A stretch of 64,000 bases of DNA from Chrysaora quinquecirrha (GCA_014526335.1 JACTAT010000038.1:2498032-2562031), one strand, 5' to 3'; shown: positions 27,632 through 42,600, counted from the stretch's first letter. Notes: generated from the letters alone by a model not told the origin. Translations and numbers: made by a program.

Positions 27632-30600
27632 AGTCAGTCAGTCAGTCAGTCAGTCAGTCAGTTTAGTTAGTAAGTTAGTTGGTTTGTTAGCTAGTTAGCT
27701 ACTTGGTTAGTTAGTTAGTAAGTTAGTTGGTTACTTGGTTAGTTAGTTGGTTGGTTGGTTAGTTAGATACTTGTTGATTACTTTGTTTTTTATTTCATTA
27801 ATTAGTTTGTAAATTGGTTGGTTAGTTACTTGGTTAATTTTTCATATACTCTTTTGGTCAATCAGTAAGTTAGCTAAGTAAATCATGCAAAAGTTCATAA
27901 TTTTTCATACCATAGATTTTCATTTATTAAAGTTCCCGAGTGGCAGTTTTGGTCAGTCAGTCCGGCAGCCAGTCCATCAGTTGGTTAGTTAATGAGTTGG
28001 TTACATAGTTGCATAATTAGTTAGTTAGTAATTTAAGTAGTTAGTGTTATAAACTTGGTGTTTACCACAAGGCGTCAATTACCAGAATGATTAAATTTTA
28101 ATTATACGTGCCTTTACCACTACGCAGCAAATTCAGTTGCCAATTTGCAACTTAACATAAACAGCTCATTACTAGCTATTATGCAAAGTTTAGACATTCC
28201 ACACTCCCACTTAATGAGAGGTTTATGTAGGGTCCAAGTTAACTAAACTCATAACAAGTCTCAACAGTTCAAAGCGTTCCTTTGACATCGTTTTGGTTAA
28301 TAGATCAGCGACCATATCCTTTGTTTCGCAGTACTGTATAGTAATGAATTTGTTTTGTACAGCTTCACGTACATAGTGATATCGAATGTCGATATGCTTT
28401 GTTCTGGAATGAGCCACAGGATTTTTGCTCATAGCAATCGCTGATTGGTTATCTTCAAATAGTACAGTTGGTTCCAATGAGGTGGAGTCAAGATCTCTTA
28501 TCAAGCTCCTAAGCCAGACTGCTTCTTGAGCGGCAGTACTTAAGGCCACATATTCAGCTTCGGACGTCGACAAGGCGACTATTGGTTGTTTTTTGCTGAG
28601 CCAACTGATTGCTGCACCTGTCATCAAAAAGACATTGCCTGTTGTAGAATGTCTGTCATCCAGGTCTCCAGCCAAATCTGCATCGGAGAACCCCTTCATC
28701 GACTTATCATTCGCTTTTTCATATTTTAATCCTGTATCCAATGTTCCCTTTAGGTAACGAAAAATTCTTTTTACTGCTGTCAAGTGTGCTTCAGTTGGAT
28801 TTGCACAGTACTTTGATACAGCTCCCACTGCATACGCGATGTCAGGTCGAGTTGCAATAGCAGTGTAAAGTAGATTTCCAACCATAGACTGATACCCGAT
28901 TTGATCTACTGCTTTACTTTTTCCATCATCTCTTTAAAGTTTAACGTTAGTATCTGCTGGTGTTGGTATAGTTTTAGCATCCCTTAGTCCATACTTATTT
29001 AGCATATTTAGGATATACTGTTTTTGATGCAGCCATAAGCATTTCTTATTTTTGTCTTGCAGGATAGTAATTCCAAGGCAGTAATGAAGTTCTCCCATAT
29101 CTTTCATCTTGAACTGAGAAGATAAGCTTTTCTTGAGGTCTTCCATTTCTGTTAGAGTTTTTGTGACAAGAACCATGTCATCCACATATACTGCGATAAT
29201 AGATAATGTGTCAGCAAGTCTAACGTATACACATGGATCTGATCCACTCTGCCTGAATCCAATCGACTCCATGTGAGCTTTAAATGCCAAGTTCCAGCAT
29301 CGAGGCGACTGTTTTAGTCCGTAAAGAGACTTGTTCAATTTACATACAAGGTTTTCATGACCTTTCTTTACAAAGCCTTCTGGTTGTTGCATGTAGATTT
29401 CTTCATCTAACTTACCATTTAGAAATGCTGTTACCACGTCCATTTGATGGATAAGCGTGTCGTTTTGGACTGCAAATGCAAGTAGTGCTCTGATTGAGGA
29501 GAATCTCACAACTGGTGAAAATGTCTCGTCGTAATCGATTTTATATTCTTGTGCATATCCTTTGGCTACGAGACGTCCTTTGAATCTTTCGACCCTTCCA
29601 TCGTTTCCGTGTTTTACTTTGAAAACCCATTTGCATCCGATTGTGTTGCGTCCAGGTGGTAATTCTTTAAGTGTCCAAGTTTCATTTTCTATTAATGATT
29701 CATATTCAGATTCAGCTGCAGCTTTCCATTTTTCAGCATATTTGCTGTGTAAGGCGTCTTTCAATGTCTTTGGTTCTTCGATATCAGTTACATAGTAGAC
29801 ATAATGATCAATATTGCTTTCTGCAACTGTTTTCTCCGCATATTCATCGATGCCATATCTGACTGGTGGTCGATGTGGTCGTTCTGACTGTCGAGTCCTT
29901 TCTGACCGGACAGTTTCAGTCGATTCACTATCAGACGAGTTTAATTCTATTTGCAGTGTGTCATTAGGCTCTGTTACTTCTTCAGTTTTGGTGTCCCTTT
30001 TTCCAAAATCTGTTTCATTGAATTCTACGTCTCTTCGTACGACAATTTTTCTTGTTTCCTCGTCAAACAGCCTGTACCCTTTTGAGTGCCTGCCATAACC
30101 AACAAAGCGAAACTTATTTGCTTTCTTGTCCAGTTTACGACGTTCAGCTTCTGTTATATGCGCGTAAGCCATGCATCCGAATACTTTCATGTGCTTTATA
30201 TTCGGTATTCTTCCATACCATTTTTCATAAGGTGTTATGTCTTTAAGTGCTGATGTTGGTGTGCGATTGTTTATGTATGCTGATGTAGCTACGGCTTCTG
30301 CCCAATACATGTTTGGGAGATCGGCATGAGACAGCATTGAGCGTGCTGATTCCATTAGGGTTCGGTTAATTCTCTCAGCTACACCATTTTGTTGGGGTGT
30401 ATAAGCAACCGTCAGCTCATGGCGTATTCCTTTATCTTTGAGTAATTCCTCGAATTCTTTCGACAAATACTCGCCACCATTGTTTGTTCTAAGTGTTCCG
30501 ATTCTCTCTTTAGCTTCGTTTGTAACAAGAGCATTGAATTCTTTGAACCTATCCAACACCTCTGACTTATTTCTGATGAAATAAACTGCACAGCAGCGAC

Positions 30601-33600
30601 TGAAGTCATCGATAAATGTAACGAAATATCTCTTTCTGCCAATCGATTCAGTCTGCATGGGGCCACACATCGCTATATACTAGAGTCCCGTCGCCTTGAG
30701 TGGAACGTTTTCAGGATAAATAATATTTTACCGTCCTTTCACGCAATAATAAGAAAAAAACTTATCATAGATATGTTCCTTATGGCATTATCTGTATTCG
30801 CATGTAATTCCACTTCAATCAGTTCTTTCGTCTCTCCACAAGAATGTGATAACTATGCACTACTTTATCGATAAAAATTTAGGCCGTTCGCCATGAGTGG
30901 AACGATAGAAATTTACCTGAATCGCCTGCGCAGAAGTAAGTAAAATCGTTCGTAGCATCGCAGCATCGGTTGCTTTCTCTATTAGAACTAGTGCGGAAGG
31001 CAGTCGTTCCACTCAACACGAAAATAGGCCGGTCACATAGCGTCTGGTAAATAACCTCCGGAATGAAAACTGCGCACGAAATCTGTAAACTTTCTTCAAA
31101 AGTTTACTTTTGAATGGAGAAGGAACATGTTGAGGAGTTTTGTTTTGTTGAAATTAACCCAGAGACAGAAAAAATGACCATGAAAGTTAGAGTAAAAAAA
31201 ACGAAGATAAGATAGTTCGAAGGTACTTGCATTTCATTTCAAACTGCTAACTTTCAAAATATTATAACAAATTATCGGCAATAATCTAAACATCAAAAAT
31301 TGGCGAAGAAACAAGAAATGGCGTCAGCAAAATATTTTCGCGGGTTTTTCTTAAATTATTAAACCCAAACTCCTTGAAATTTAAATTTAACTTTGCTCAG
31401 TCAGAAATCAGAAAAATGCGAATCGTTCCACTCAAGGCGACGGGACTCTAGCTGAAGTTTTCTGGTTGAGCGTATTTGCCCCACTGGCTTGAATGGTCTG
31501 CGACACATTTTGCCCTCGACGCATCCTTCACAGAACGAAAGCGTTTCCGTTCTAGGAATTCTTATACCAGTGACAGTGTTCTTTCTTGAAATATCTCTCA
31601 ACGCTTGTTTGTTAATATGACCCAATCGCTGGTGCCACAAGTCAAGTTCATTGCTGTGCTCTAGTGTCAGTGTTCTATGCTCTACTGGAGCGGGTTTACA
31701 GTCCAAATGATAGAGCTTGTCTGTTAGTGATCCCATACCATGGAGATTTCCCCTTTTATCACGAATCCAACACCGTGAGCGACCAAAACGTATGGTGTGT
31801 CCTTTCTCCGTTGCTGCTCGAACAGAGTACAGATTGCACGAGAGTTTGGGTACATACAGTACATTGTATAGCAATGCTGGCTTCGAATCGCTTATTCGAA
31901 ATGTCATAGTCAAGCATACATTTCCAATACAATACCGATAGCCTCTACTGTTCTCGCATCGCCTAGTGCGACCATTTCTGGTTTTTTGAATTCCCAGTAA
32001 TCCTTGAACAGACTTCTGTCCGGAGTCATGTGCTTTGATGCTCCAGAATCGACAAGCCATTTTTTCATTTGCTGGCCTTCAGCTGAACTCTCTGTTGCAG
32101 CTACAAACACTTCTGGTGATTCCGACCCACTGTCTTTCTCTTCAGCTGTCTTTGCTTTATGTTTCTCAAACTTGCTCCTTTTTGGACAGCTACGACGTAT
32201 GTGCCCTGCATCACCACAACCATAACAGATCGTTTGTTTTCGTTGGCTGAATTTCTTGGCCTTTGGTGTGCTTACCAAAGCAGAGGCTCCAGAAATAGCA
32301 GGCGTGGAACTAGACTGTTTCTGTTCCTCGTTGATAAGAGCTTGCTGCACGAAGTCCAATTTGACGTCATCTACCCTGGCTTCTAAGGCTGTCACGAGTG
32401 TTGAGTAACTTGGCAAACTTCCAAGAAGCGTAACTACTTGGTCTTCCTCTGAAATTCGAGCTCCTATCGCTGAAAGTTTGTCTGTTATTTCTTTCATTTC
32501 CTTCAGGTGCTGCTGCATCGGTGTATTTTCTTTCATCTGAGTTCGAAAATACTTTTTCTTGAGAAAGAGTATATTTGCTAGAGTTTCTCTTTCGAAATGA
32601 CCTTTTAGCGTGTCCCAAGCTTCCTTTGGACTATTGCACGAAGTTATCAAATACAACTGTGACGAAGCTATAGCTAGGACAATATGTGCCAAGGATTTCT
32701 CTAATTTTTGACTGAATTCCGCTTCACGTTGTTGGGACGATTGCGGTGGTAAAACTTCACTACCTTCCACAACTCCCCACAGGCCTTTCGCCAATAACAA
32801 ATGACGCATTTGAAATTTCCAAGTACTCAATTCGTACGTCCTACTACCAATGACGTCATCAATGACGTCATCATGTCGCGCTATAGTGCGACGGTTTTTA
32901 ACCGGTTTCTCCAACCTCGTTTTCAAGAGAGTCCCAGATCCTGGCGCACGCCGCTCCTACTATCAGTGACGTCATAAGGTCGCGCTATAGTGTAATGGTT
33001 TTTATGGATGTTGATGCGTTTCCGATTTAACAATCTAGAAGTTTCCAGAATGTTCCAGAACATCCCTAAGAATCCTGCAATCTGATTGGTTAGAACTTTC
33101 CAGAAGTTTCTAGAAGTTTCCAGAAATCCTACAATCTGATTAATTATGATGGCGTAATAATAATTCGAACGCGACGTTCGAATCGTTTATGAAATAATAA
33201 TCCTGTAATCTGATTGGTTGGAATTTTCCAGAAGTTTCCAGAAAGTTCCACAAGATTCTAGAAACGAGAAATCCTGCAATCTGATTGGTTAATAATTCGA
33301 ACGCGACTTTCGATCGATCGATCTATAAAATCGAAGCGTAAGACGAAATCAGTTCAGTTAGAAATTAATCATGAAGAGGTCACACGAAGAAGAGAGCTCA
33401 GCTGCTAATAATAGTAAGCGAAGAAAATCGCTTGTGATGTATGTGGGAAATTGTTTGACAGAATGTTAAATCTCGCATCACATAAGCGAACAGCACATGA
33501 TATACACCCATCAGCAGCAGAACAAAAGAAATTGGTTGGTGAAGGTAAGAACATGAACAAGATGGATAAGAAAGCATTTAGAATATATACCGAAGAAGAA

Positions 33601-36600
33601 GATATCAAAGACTGGGCAAGAATCACACAGCATACTATTCGAGAAATTAAAGAAGAATTGCCAAACCACAAGCAGGGGATAAAGTATTATGTCACTATCG
33701 ATGCCGAATTTAAAAAGTATGGTGATACGCTTATCGTTACAGAACCACCACCCACATTCAGAACCACCGTGCAGGCGTTGTTAAAGACAGAGTATGACGT
33801 TGCTGAAGATCAGATAGTTGAAGCTATCAACACACTGCGAGATAAGATTGATGAATTCTTGGAGAATGGAAGTGGTTGGATATTTACAAAGTTTACCCAA
33901 CTGCAAGTGAAGATGTTTGATTATAATGCAATTCGTGGTGGAAAGTATTTGCAACTGCCAACATACATCAAAAACAAGAAGGCTGTTCTCAATATACAGA
34001 ACAGTGACGATAAATGCTTCATCTGGGCAATTCTATCCCGTCTACATCCACAATCAACACATGCAGAGAGAGCCGCACCGTACCGGCGATACTTAGATGA
34101 ACTTAACTGTGAAGGATTGACATATCCAGTAAAAGCAACTGATAAAAAGATGATTGATACATTTGAAATAAACAACAACATTTCAATCAATATCTATATG
34201 GATGAAGATGGTGAAATTGTGCCAGTAAGAATAACTGAAACTAAACGTGAAAAACATGTGCATTTGCTATTGGTATTCAATGACGATGGCGAGAGCCACT
34301 ATTGCTGGATAAAGGACTTGAGTCGTCTTTTAGCAGGTCGAGATGGTCACAAACGTGCTGGAAAACGTTTTTACTGTCCTCTATGCTTATCCTCGTGTAG
34401 AACTCAAGAAAATTTGGAAAAGCATGAAAAGCTATGTAAGGCTCCTCAAGCTGTTGAATATCCTCAAGATACAGAATTAAAGTTTGAACATTTCAAACAT
34501 CAGAGCTTGCTACCATTTATCATCTATGCAGATACTGAATCCATTCTGGAAAGCTCAAACAAAAGAGCTGCTTATCAAGAACACAAGCCGATCAGTTATT
34601 GCATTTATGTCAAATCAATCGATGATAGATGGCAACAGCCGTTGGAATGTTATACTGGTGAAGACTGCATGGAGGTGTTGATGAATCGTCTAGATGAATT
34701 GAATGAGGAAATCCGAGCAGTGTTCAAGAAAACCATGCCGATGATTAGATTAACACCCGAAGAAAATGCAAGACATGATATGGCTACACACTGCTATTGC
34801 TGTAAGCAGCTATTTGATGGTAACAATAGAAGAAAAGTCAAAGATCATTGTCACATAACTGGAAAATACAGAGGACCAGCTTGCAAGTATTGCAACTTCA
34901 AACATCTAGATATAATAGCAAACACTCACACGATCCCGATCGTCTTCCACAATCTCAAAGGGTATGACATGCATCATGTTCTGAAGAATTTGAAAGGTAG
35001 AAATACAAAGATCATTGCCAATTCGAAAGAAAAGATCATGACTGCACAGATTGGTTCTCATACTGATGTGGCTGAAGATGGTAAGGAAAGAAAGATTCAT
35101 GGGATCAAATACATTGACTCCTTTGCATTTCTGAGTACAAGTTTGGCAACACTAGCAGGCAACCTACCGAAAGAACAATTTGTCTCTATCAAAGGTCACC
35201 TACATGATGAGATTACTCAACAGCAGTACCCTAGTGTACCGAGAAATGAACAGGAAAGAGTTGCAGAATTGAAAAGAGAACGTCAAGGAATGTTTGAGCC
35301 TGGTGTAGCATGTAAAAACCCACTAAAAGATGAAGATGTTCTAGATTATAGAAATTGGAAAATACCATCGAGGAGAGATTTGACAGATGCTGAAGCTGAA
35401 GAAGTTGAGAGAGCATTTCAGTTGCTGACAAGAAAAGGTGTTTATCCCTACGATTGGATGGATAGTGCAGCGAAAATGGAAGAAACATCTCTACCACCGA
35501 AAGAAGCATTTTACAACAAACTCTGTGATTCTGACATCAGCAATGAAGATTATGAACATGCTCAGCAGGTTTGGCGATACTTCAACTGTCAGACTTTTCA
35601 AGATTATCATGAACTGTACTTGAAAACCGATGTGTTGCTGTTGGCTGATATATTCGAATCGTTCAGAGCCCAAAGTCTGGAATTCTACGGACTCGATCCT
35701 GCACATTATCTAACTGCTCCTTCGCTGGCCTGGGATGCGATGCTGAAGATGACTGGTGTGAAGCTGGAATTGTTATCTGAAGAAAAGAAGGACATTCTAC
35801 TTATGATTGAAGATGGCATTCGTGGCGGTGTCTCGATAGCAGTGAAACGGCATGCTAAATCAACAGAAAACAACACGCTGATGTATCTGGATGCAAACAA
35901 TCTCTATGGATGGGCAATGTCGCAACCAATGCCGTATGGTGGTTTCAAACAGTTTACACAAGAAGAAATCAGAAATACAAACATCCACGCTTTGCTGACA
36001 AGATCGAATGAAGATGTTGGTTATATTCTCAAAGTTGACTTGGAATATCCAGTCGAGTTACACGATCATCATGCAGATCTACCATTGGCGCCGCAAAGAT
36101 TACAAGTTCAAGAAGCAATGTTATCTGAGTACCAAAAGAACGCTCACGAAGAACTTTTCGATGGGAAAAAGTTTAAACCAACGCCAAAGCTAATACCAAA
36201 TCTATTCAACAAAGAAGAATACCTCATACATGAAAGAAATTTGAAGCAGTGTTTGGAATTGGGTTTGAAGCTGACAAAAGTTCATGAAATCATTGAATTC
36301 AAGCAAAGTCTATGGTTGAAAGAATACATTGATTTTAATACTCAGAAGAGAACTTCTGCAAGAAACGACTTTGAAAAAGATCTGTTCAAGTTGATGAACA
36401 ATTCCGTGTTCGGGAAGACGATGGAAAATGTTCGAAATCATCAACGTTTTGAAATCTGTACTGATGCAGAAGTCTTGAGAAAATGGGTAAGAAATCCAAA
36501 CTTTTACGGAGTAATTAAAATCAACGAAGACACGCTTTTGGTTGAGAAAAAGAAGAAGAAAGTTACACTCAACAAACCAATGTATATTGGTTTCAGCATA

Positions 36601-39600
36601 TTGGATATTAGCAAAACATTGATGTATGATTTCCACTATAACTTTGCAAAGCCAAACCTTCCAAATGTTGAGCTATGCTACATGGATACTGATAGTTTCA
36701 TCTATGACATACCAATGTCTAAAGATCAAGTCGATAAAGTATTGAAAGATCACGAAGATGGATTCGATTTCAGCAATTATGATAAAGAACATCCAAATTA
36801 CTCTACAAGAAACAAGAAAGTTATCGGGAAAATGAAAGATGAGCTTGGTGGTGTGGGAATGAATGAATTTGTTGGATTGAGATCAAAGATGTATAGCTGT
36901 CAAATCAATGATGGAAATACAATCAAAAAAGCGAAAGGAATCAAAAAGTATGTTGTGAAGAAGCAAATGAAGCATGAAGATTATGTGAAATGTTTGATGG
37001 AAATGAGAGCAGATGCGCACATTCAACGCAACATTGAATCACACTGTCACACCATCTACACTACGGAAAGAAAAAGGTATCGCTGAATCCCTTTGATGAT
37101 AAAAGATACATTCTTGAAGATGGATTTAACACGCTGCCATATGGGCATTATTCGCTAGAAAGACGCTGCGAAGAAGAAAACATTGATTGAACTGTTTTAA
37201 CAAACTATTTTAACAAACTAAACTGTTGTAACAATATTAACAAACTGTTTTGACAAACTAAACTGTTGTAACATTATTCTAAACTATTTTAACAAGCTGT
37301 TGTAACATTATTCTAAATTGCTGTAACAAATTGTTTTAACAAACTTAAATTATATCTTCGTTTAACATAGTTGTAAACAAATAAATCGTTATCTAACTTG
37401 TTATGAATGTTAAAATATTTATTAACCATTGAGTTCATTGAAACGTTTTTTGTTCTATTGATTAGAAAGAATATGCAATGTTGTCCACATGTAGCATTCT
37501 CATAGGATTGAACTTGAACCTTGTTATAAGTGAGCTGAAACGGTCTAATAAAATGTAGAAATTCTTTCAACATAGGAGGTTCACCAAACGAATCATAGAA
37601 ATCCAATCGACCATCATCAGCAATATAGACAGCTACCCAGTGGGTTCCTTTACCAGTAAAATTATCTTCGTTGAAAATAAATGAACAAGGTAGAGAATGA
37701 ATGTCGATGTTTTTGATTTCATCTTTCCCAAATACACCATGAAAATGAGGTAGCTTTTCACGTTTTACAAGTAAGTTATTAATCGTTATATCATCCATAA
37801 TTACCAATCTCGAATGATGTTTTTATGACTATCAATTTCAATGACTCTATCAAATTCACCCAAAATTACAATGTTCATCAAACTGTCAACAGCGTTTGCA
37901 AAATTTATACTGATTCTCAGGTTACCCTCTCTTTTAAGCAAATATTGCTCATCTGCACAGTTTCCTTTTGGTGTCAAATCAAACCCATAGATTGCCGATC
38001 CTTGTTTGAATCTATCATAATCAATTAGACTAGGTGAATTATTCAAGCTGGTCACCAAGCGGCTGTAGGCATCAAAGTAATCATCATCATCATAATTCAA
38101 TCTTAGAGGTGGGGTAATTTCTTGATTGTCAACAGTCACTTGAATGGCAGAAACAGAAACATGTTCAAACTCAAAAGGATTTCCTTCATCCGCTCCATTG
38201 AATGAAGAATTATCAACCAGCGCAAAAAACAATCTGTTTGGAATCTTTCCATTGAACACATTATCTTGAACCCAGTTGGTTGTTGCAGCATTGATTAAGT
38301 AGCTTGCCATGTGAGGTTGACAGACTGGGTAAACCGCATTCGTTTTCATCAGTGTTCTTTCAATTCCTTTCAATACATCATCTTTAAGATGTATGTGACG
38401 AAGCACCAGTTTCACTTCGGAAATGTATAAGCGCGAAGTGTTTCCAGCTTTTCTCATCAAACAAAACACATCACTGTTTGGACTCAATCGCCATTGAAGA
38501 CGAACACCAGGCAGCAAGTATTTGCTTTGATTGCAAATGTTGACATGAGGTTTTGTCAACACTTTAACCTTTTCACTCTCGTCAAATGGTGCAGATCTTG
38601 CATTTAAACCCAGATTTTTTGTGGCTGCTGTTGTTGGAAAACCAACATTTTCTTTCCCAATCGTATCACTGACCCAGTTTGTCATTTTCAAATAGTTTTT
38701 AGCTCTGGTTTCATCAAACGTCAGAATTGTTTCCAAGTAAGATTGATAGGCATACATTCCATTTGCTTCTGTGACGGGAGTGTCATTCAAAACCAACTCT
38801 ATCTGCTTCCACATGGATTGGCCAATATTATTTATTACTCCAGCAAATTCTGCAGTGGTTTTTCCAATATTACTTCCATCGACTCTTTTAATAGCCAGAG
38901 TCGAGACGAAATAAGAATGATTCAAGTCAATCATATGATCAGGCTGAGCAGGAATGTCAAACACAACAGTTTGTTTTGAGGCATTGAGAGCAGCAGTTTG
39001 TGGAAAATATTCAACATCTTTAAAATACTTGACATCGTTTTGAATTACTGGTGGACAGAATAAATCCAAACTTTCACTAGGACATTCAGTATATTCTGGC
39101 TTTATGCTCATTGTTGCAAATTCTTCTTCAACAGTTTCTTCAACAAAGTTTTTTTCAAATCAGGTTTCTTAGCTTTCTTAGCTCTTCTCTTCTTCACCGG
39201 CTGCTTAGGTATGAATATCCCTCTCATGGTGCTTTCTTTTATAGATCTTTTAGGACGAACTCTTGATTTCTTACCAGCAGTCGATTTCTTACCAGCAGCA
39301 GGCGATTTCTTACCAGCAGTCGATTTCTTACCAGCAGGCGATTTCTTGACAGATTTCTTCACAACATCGGCGATTTCTTCAGTAGCCTTCCTTTTAATTC
39401 CTCTCATAGAAGATTTGGTAGTATCTTTTACAACTTCTCCAACATTCTCACCAGCTAATATCCGATTAACTGCCTTTTCTCCTTCTTCTTCTAAAACAGG
39501 TTTCAAAATTTTCTCAGCAGCTTTTACACCTTGTTTCTTTATTGTTGGCATTGCAGCTTTAACAGCTCTTTTAAAAATAGATCCGGCTTTCCTGAAAATA

Positions 39601-42600
39601 CTACCTACTCCTCTTCCACGCTGGTAGGTGTAAAAATACGGAGTTGATTTGTAAATTGGGAAATCATACATGTTTTCTTCTAAAGTGTAGCAAGAATGTT
39701 GTCTTTGTTTTGTAGAATTGTATCTCTTTTCCCAACTCGTTGTAGACTTTTATAGTAAATTCGTTGATGTCGTTGTACAATAATGGATAGTAGAACAAAT
39801 TTTCAAATTCCACAAAATTTACAACGTGCTTGTTAATTTTCAACGGAATGAAGCGTAGCAGTGGCGTGCTAATTTTTCCAACTACACGATAGTCTAACAA
39901 CGAGCAATATATAAACATATTCTTCCCTTCTGCGTTGACTTGGAAATGTTCATCACCCACAACATCAGTCGTTCTTTCGATTGCATTGAATTTATAATCT
40001 GTTAATGGTTTGTCTAGATAAGTTCCAGTAAATGGACATGGTGTCCATCTTACATCTCTGTAATAAACATTATTCATGTTTCTGTTATATTCTTCTGTAG
40101 CTTCAACGAAACCAAACAATTTGCACAAATCTTTTCCCAATGCAACTCTTTTAACGTACTTTGGAAAGGTTATCTTGATTTTTGAATCTACAATTGAAAA
40201 CTGTGGCAGGTCTTCGTAAGGCAAACCTAATTCTTTTACATATTCTTTTATTCTTCCCTCTTGTGAGCGAATGTCTTCATTCATAATTGAAACAATTTCT
40301 CTCATTGTTAATTTATGAACGGTATCTCCAGCTGAGATTTCCCCAATAAAGTGACTAAGACGTACATAATACTCCCGCTTATCAGCTGCCTGATTCCATT
40401 TCTTTGTATATTCATCAGATATTACCAATCTCACGTTCAAATCTTCAAAACCAACCTTGTCGGTACCAATTTGGAAAAATCCCATCATTCGCCAGGGTTC
40501 ATATTTCCCATATTTGAATTCTGCGGGATTAAATACAAATCTATCGCTCAGTTCATAGACCATTTCCACCAATGCCACCTCCCATTTTCCATGTAAATGT
40601 AATTGTTCTTTAAGTTTTATTGCTGAATCTGAATCGTTGGTACATGTAAGATAAAAGTCATTAATCATCTTTGCTGAAAAACAAGTCAATCTGACAATTG
40701 TCTTCAAATTTATCCGATATATCTTCCAACGTTTCCCAGTTGATGATTTTAATATCAAATGATTTTATATGAGATCTTGTTACTCTATACGATGCAGGAT
40801 TTATAGTTGATCTATGAATCGATTGCGAATCGTCAATAACTAGACCCAATAGAGGAACAGCATCCTTACTTATAATGAAATCACAACAAACAGCAAACAC
40901 TTTTTCATTCTCATCTTTTTCTTTTCGATATAACGTACAAGCAATCATGCTACATTTCAACTTGTATCCACTGGAAGTGGATTAACAAAATTTACATGTC
41001 TATTATTTAAAGTTACATTCATATTACCGGTCTAATTCTAACTGTTAGTGATGTTTCTCCAATATATTGCTTTGCGGAATAGAGAGATGTTAATTTTATA
41101 AGATTCCCTTCATCATCTACCAATCTTATTGGGATTTGTTGAAACTGCAACCTCTCCAATGGTGTGAAAATTATATTCTTTGGAGCATAATATCTAACAT
41201 ATGTATCGAGATCTGTATCGTAAAATGTTAGTTTTCTCAAAACTCGCCTTTTCTCAATACCACCAAGATAGTTACTTTCCAATAGATCGCATTCTATATT
41301 TATAGATGTATGTTCATTTAAATGAACACCATCCTTTATTCTACTCAAACAGTTGATCTTTCCTCCAGTTAACGGATCACCATCTGCCTTCTTCTTATAT
41401 ACAATCAGATACATAGCCTGGTGAGGTTGTATGCTGTCAGAAGTCTTGTATTCAAAGTATGTTAATGTTGAACCATTTGGCAATGTGTTATTCATTTGAT
41501 CTTCCAAACCAAGGAAATGTGCCAAAGGTCTTGAAAATTTCATGAGAAGTGCACTGGTAAATTTCATCGTTTTACCTTGATGTGTTCCATATCCCAATGA
41601 TTTCAAATCATCTTTCATTTCAAACTGTATCTTTCCATCAATCAATGATACTGATAACATGTTTTTCAACTCATAACCAAACTCTGGGAAATTCAATACT
41701 CTATCATTGAAAAGCCTTTTGAATTCATAATACATGAGAGTATTATCGCGTGTTTCAATAATTTCTTTATCAAGGTAGATTTTTTCACGAAAAAAGTCAT
41801 CTATACCCCAATTAATCAATTTTCCCTCTTCATCTGTGACTGTTACATATTCATTTTCTATTGAAAACCAATATTGATCTTGTAGTGATTTTTCTCCTCT
41901 ATCTGGCAACGTCATTTGTAACAATGCCATTTCCCACTTTCTCTTGTTGTTTAATTGAAATACGTGAGGTAAATCAACTGTGAAATCTACTAATTTCATT
42001 CTATCGGTAGCAAATCCCGAAGGAAGAACCAAATCGAATTCTTCATCAATCATATTGTCTCCAATTGACTTTCAGCTACCCACTCATCAAATTGGGGAGG
42101 ATAGCCTCTCCATCTGATTAAATAGAAGTTTTTGCCCCTCTTCTTCTTAGTTTTCAACACTTGCTCGACAACAAATGTTTTTGGAAGATACACACGTTGT
42201 AGCTCTTCTTTATAGAAACGATCAACTATCTTTTCACCTTGTAGATCTTCAATTTCATACATTACTGGATATCTTTCTTTAAAGACTTTACTGATCTTGA
42301 ATATTTCTTCAGTATAATTTTGCAAGTAACCTTTCTTAAACATTCTCTTTTCAAACTCAATCTTACATAATCTCCAGTTTTGAAAAGCTTTTTATTTTTT
42401 CTGGTTTCTTTTTTAAACAATCTTTTTCGAACAGTGTCGACATTGTCTTGGTTGACTTCAGAAGGTCTCATACCAATAGATCTGTGGTATGTATTATTGT
42501 ATGAGTTGACAAAATCTTGCAAATTATCAATGTATCTCAACGTATTTTGTGCTGTAAAGTATCTATACATTCGTCCTTTTAATGTTCTGTTAAAGCGTTC

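Larger units (their letters stand above)
28045..32837 (-). mobile_element. Decayed Ty1/copia retrotransposon, 5'-truncated
   Basis: On the minus strand: gag with zinc knuckle, protease, integrase, RT, RNase H, purine tract (AAGTGGGAG) and a putative 3' LTR (about 28045-28203). There is no 5' LTR: gag begins abruptly at the Polinton TIR (32838). It is broken by a 5-nt tandem duplication near 31920, a DNA transposon at 30683-31448, a two-base loss near 30665 and an in-frame TAA at 28934-28936. These varied lesions show real decay, unlike the gypsy and Polinton genes. Confidence 0.88.

Noticed and set aside
32838..32926. Native start of copia gag at the ATG at 32926
   Set aside because: The first residues are encoded by the Polinton TIR, so the start is accidental.
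37313..37807. Protease start at 37807
   Set aside because: That codon is TTG; the first ATG is 37798, two nt after the capsid stop.
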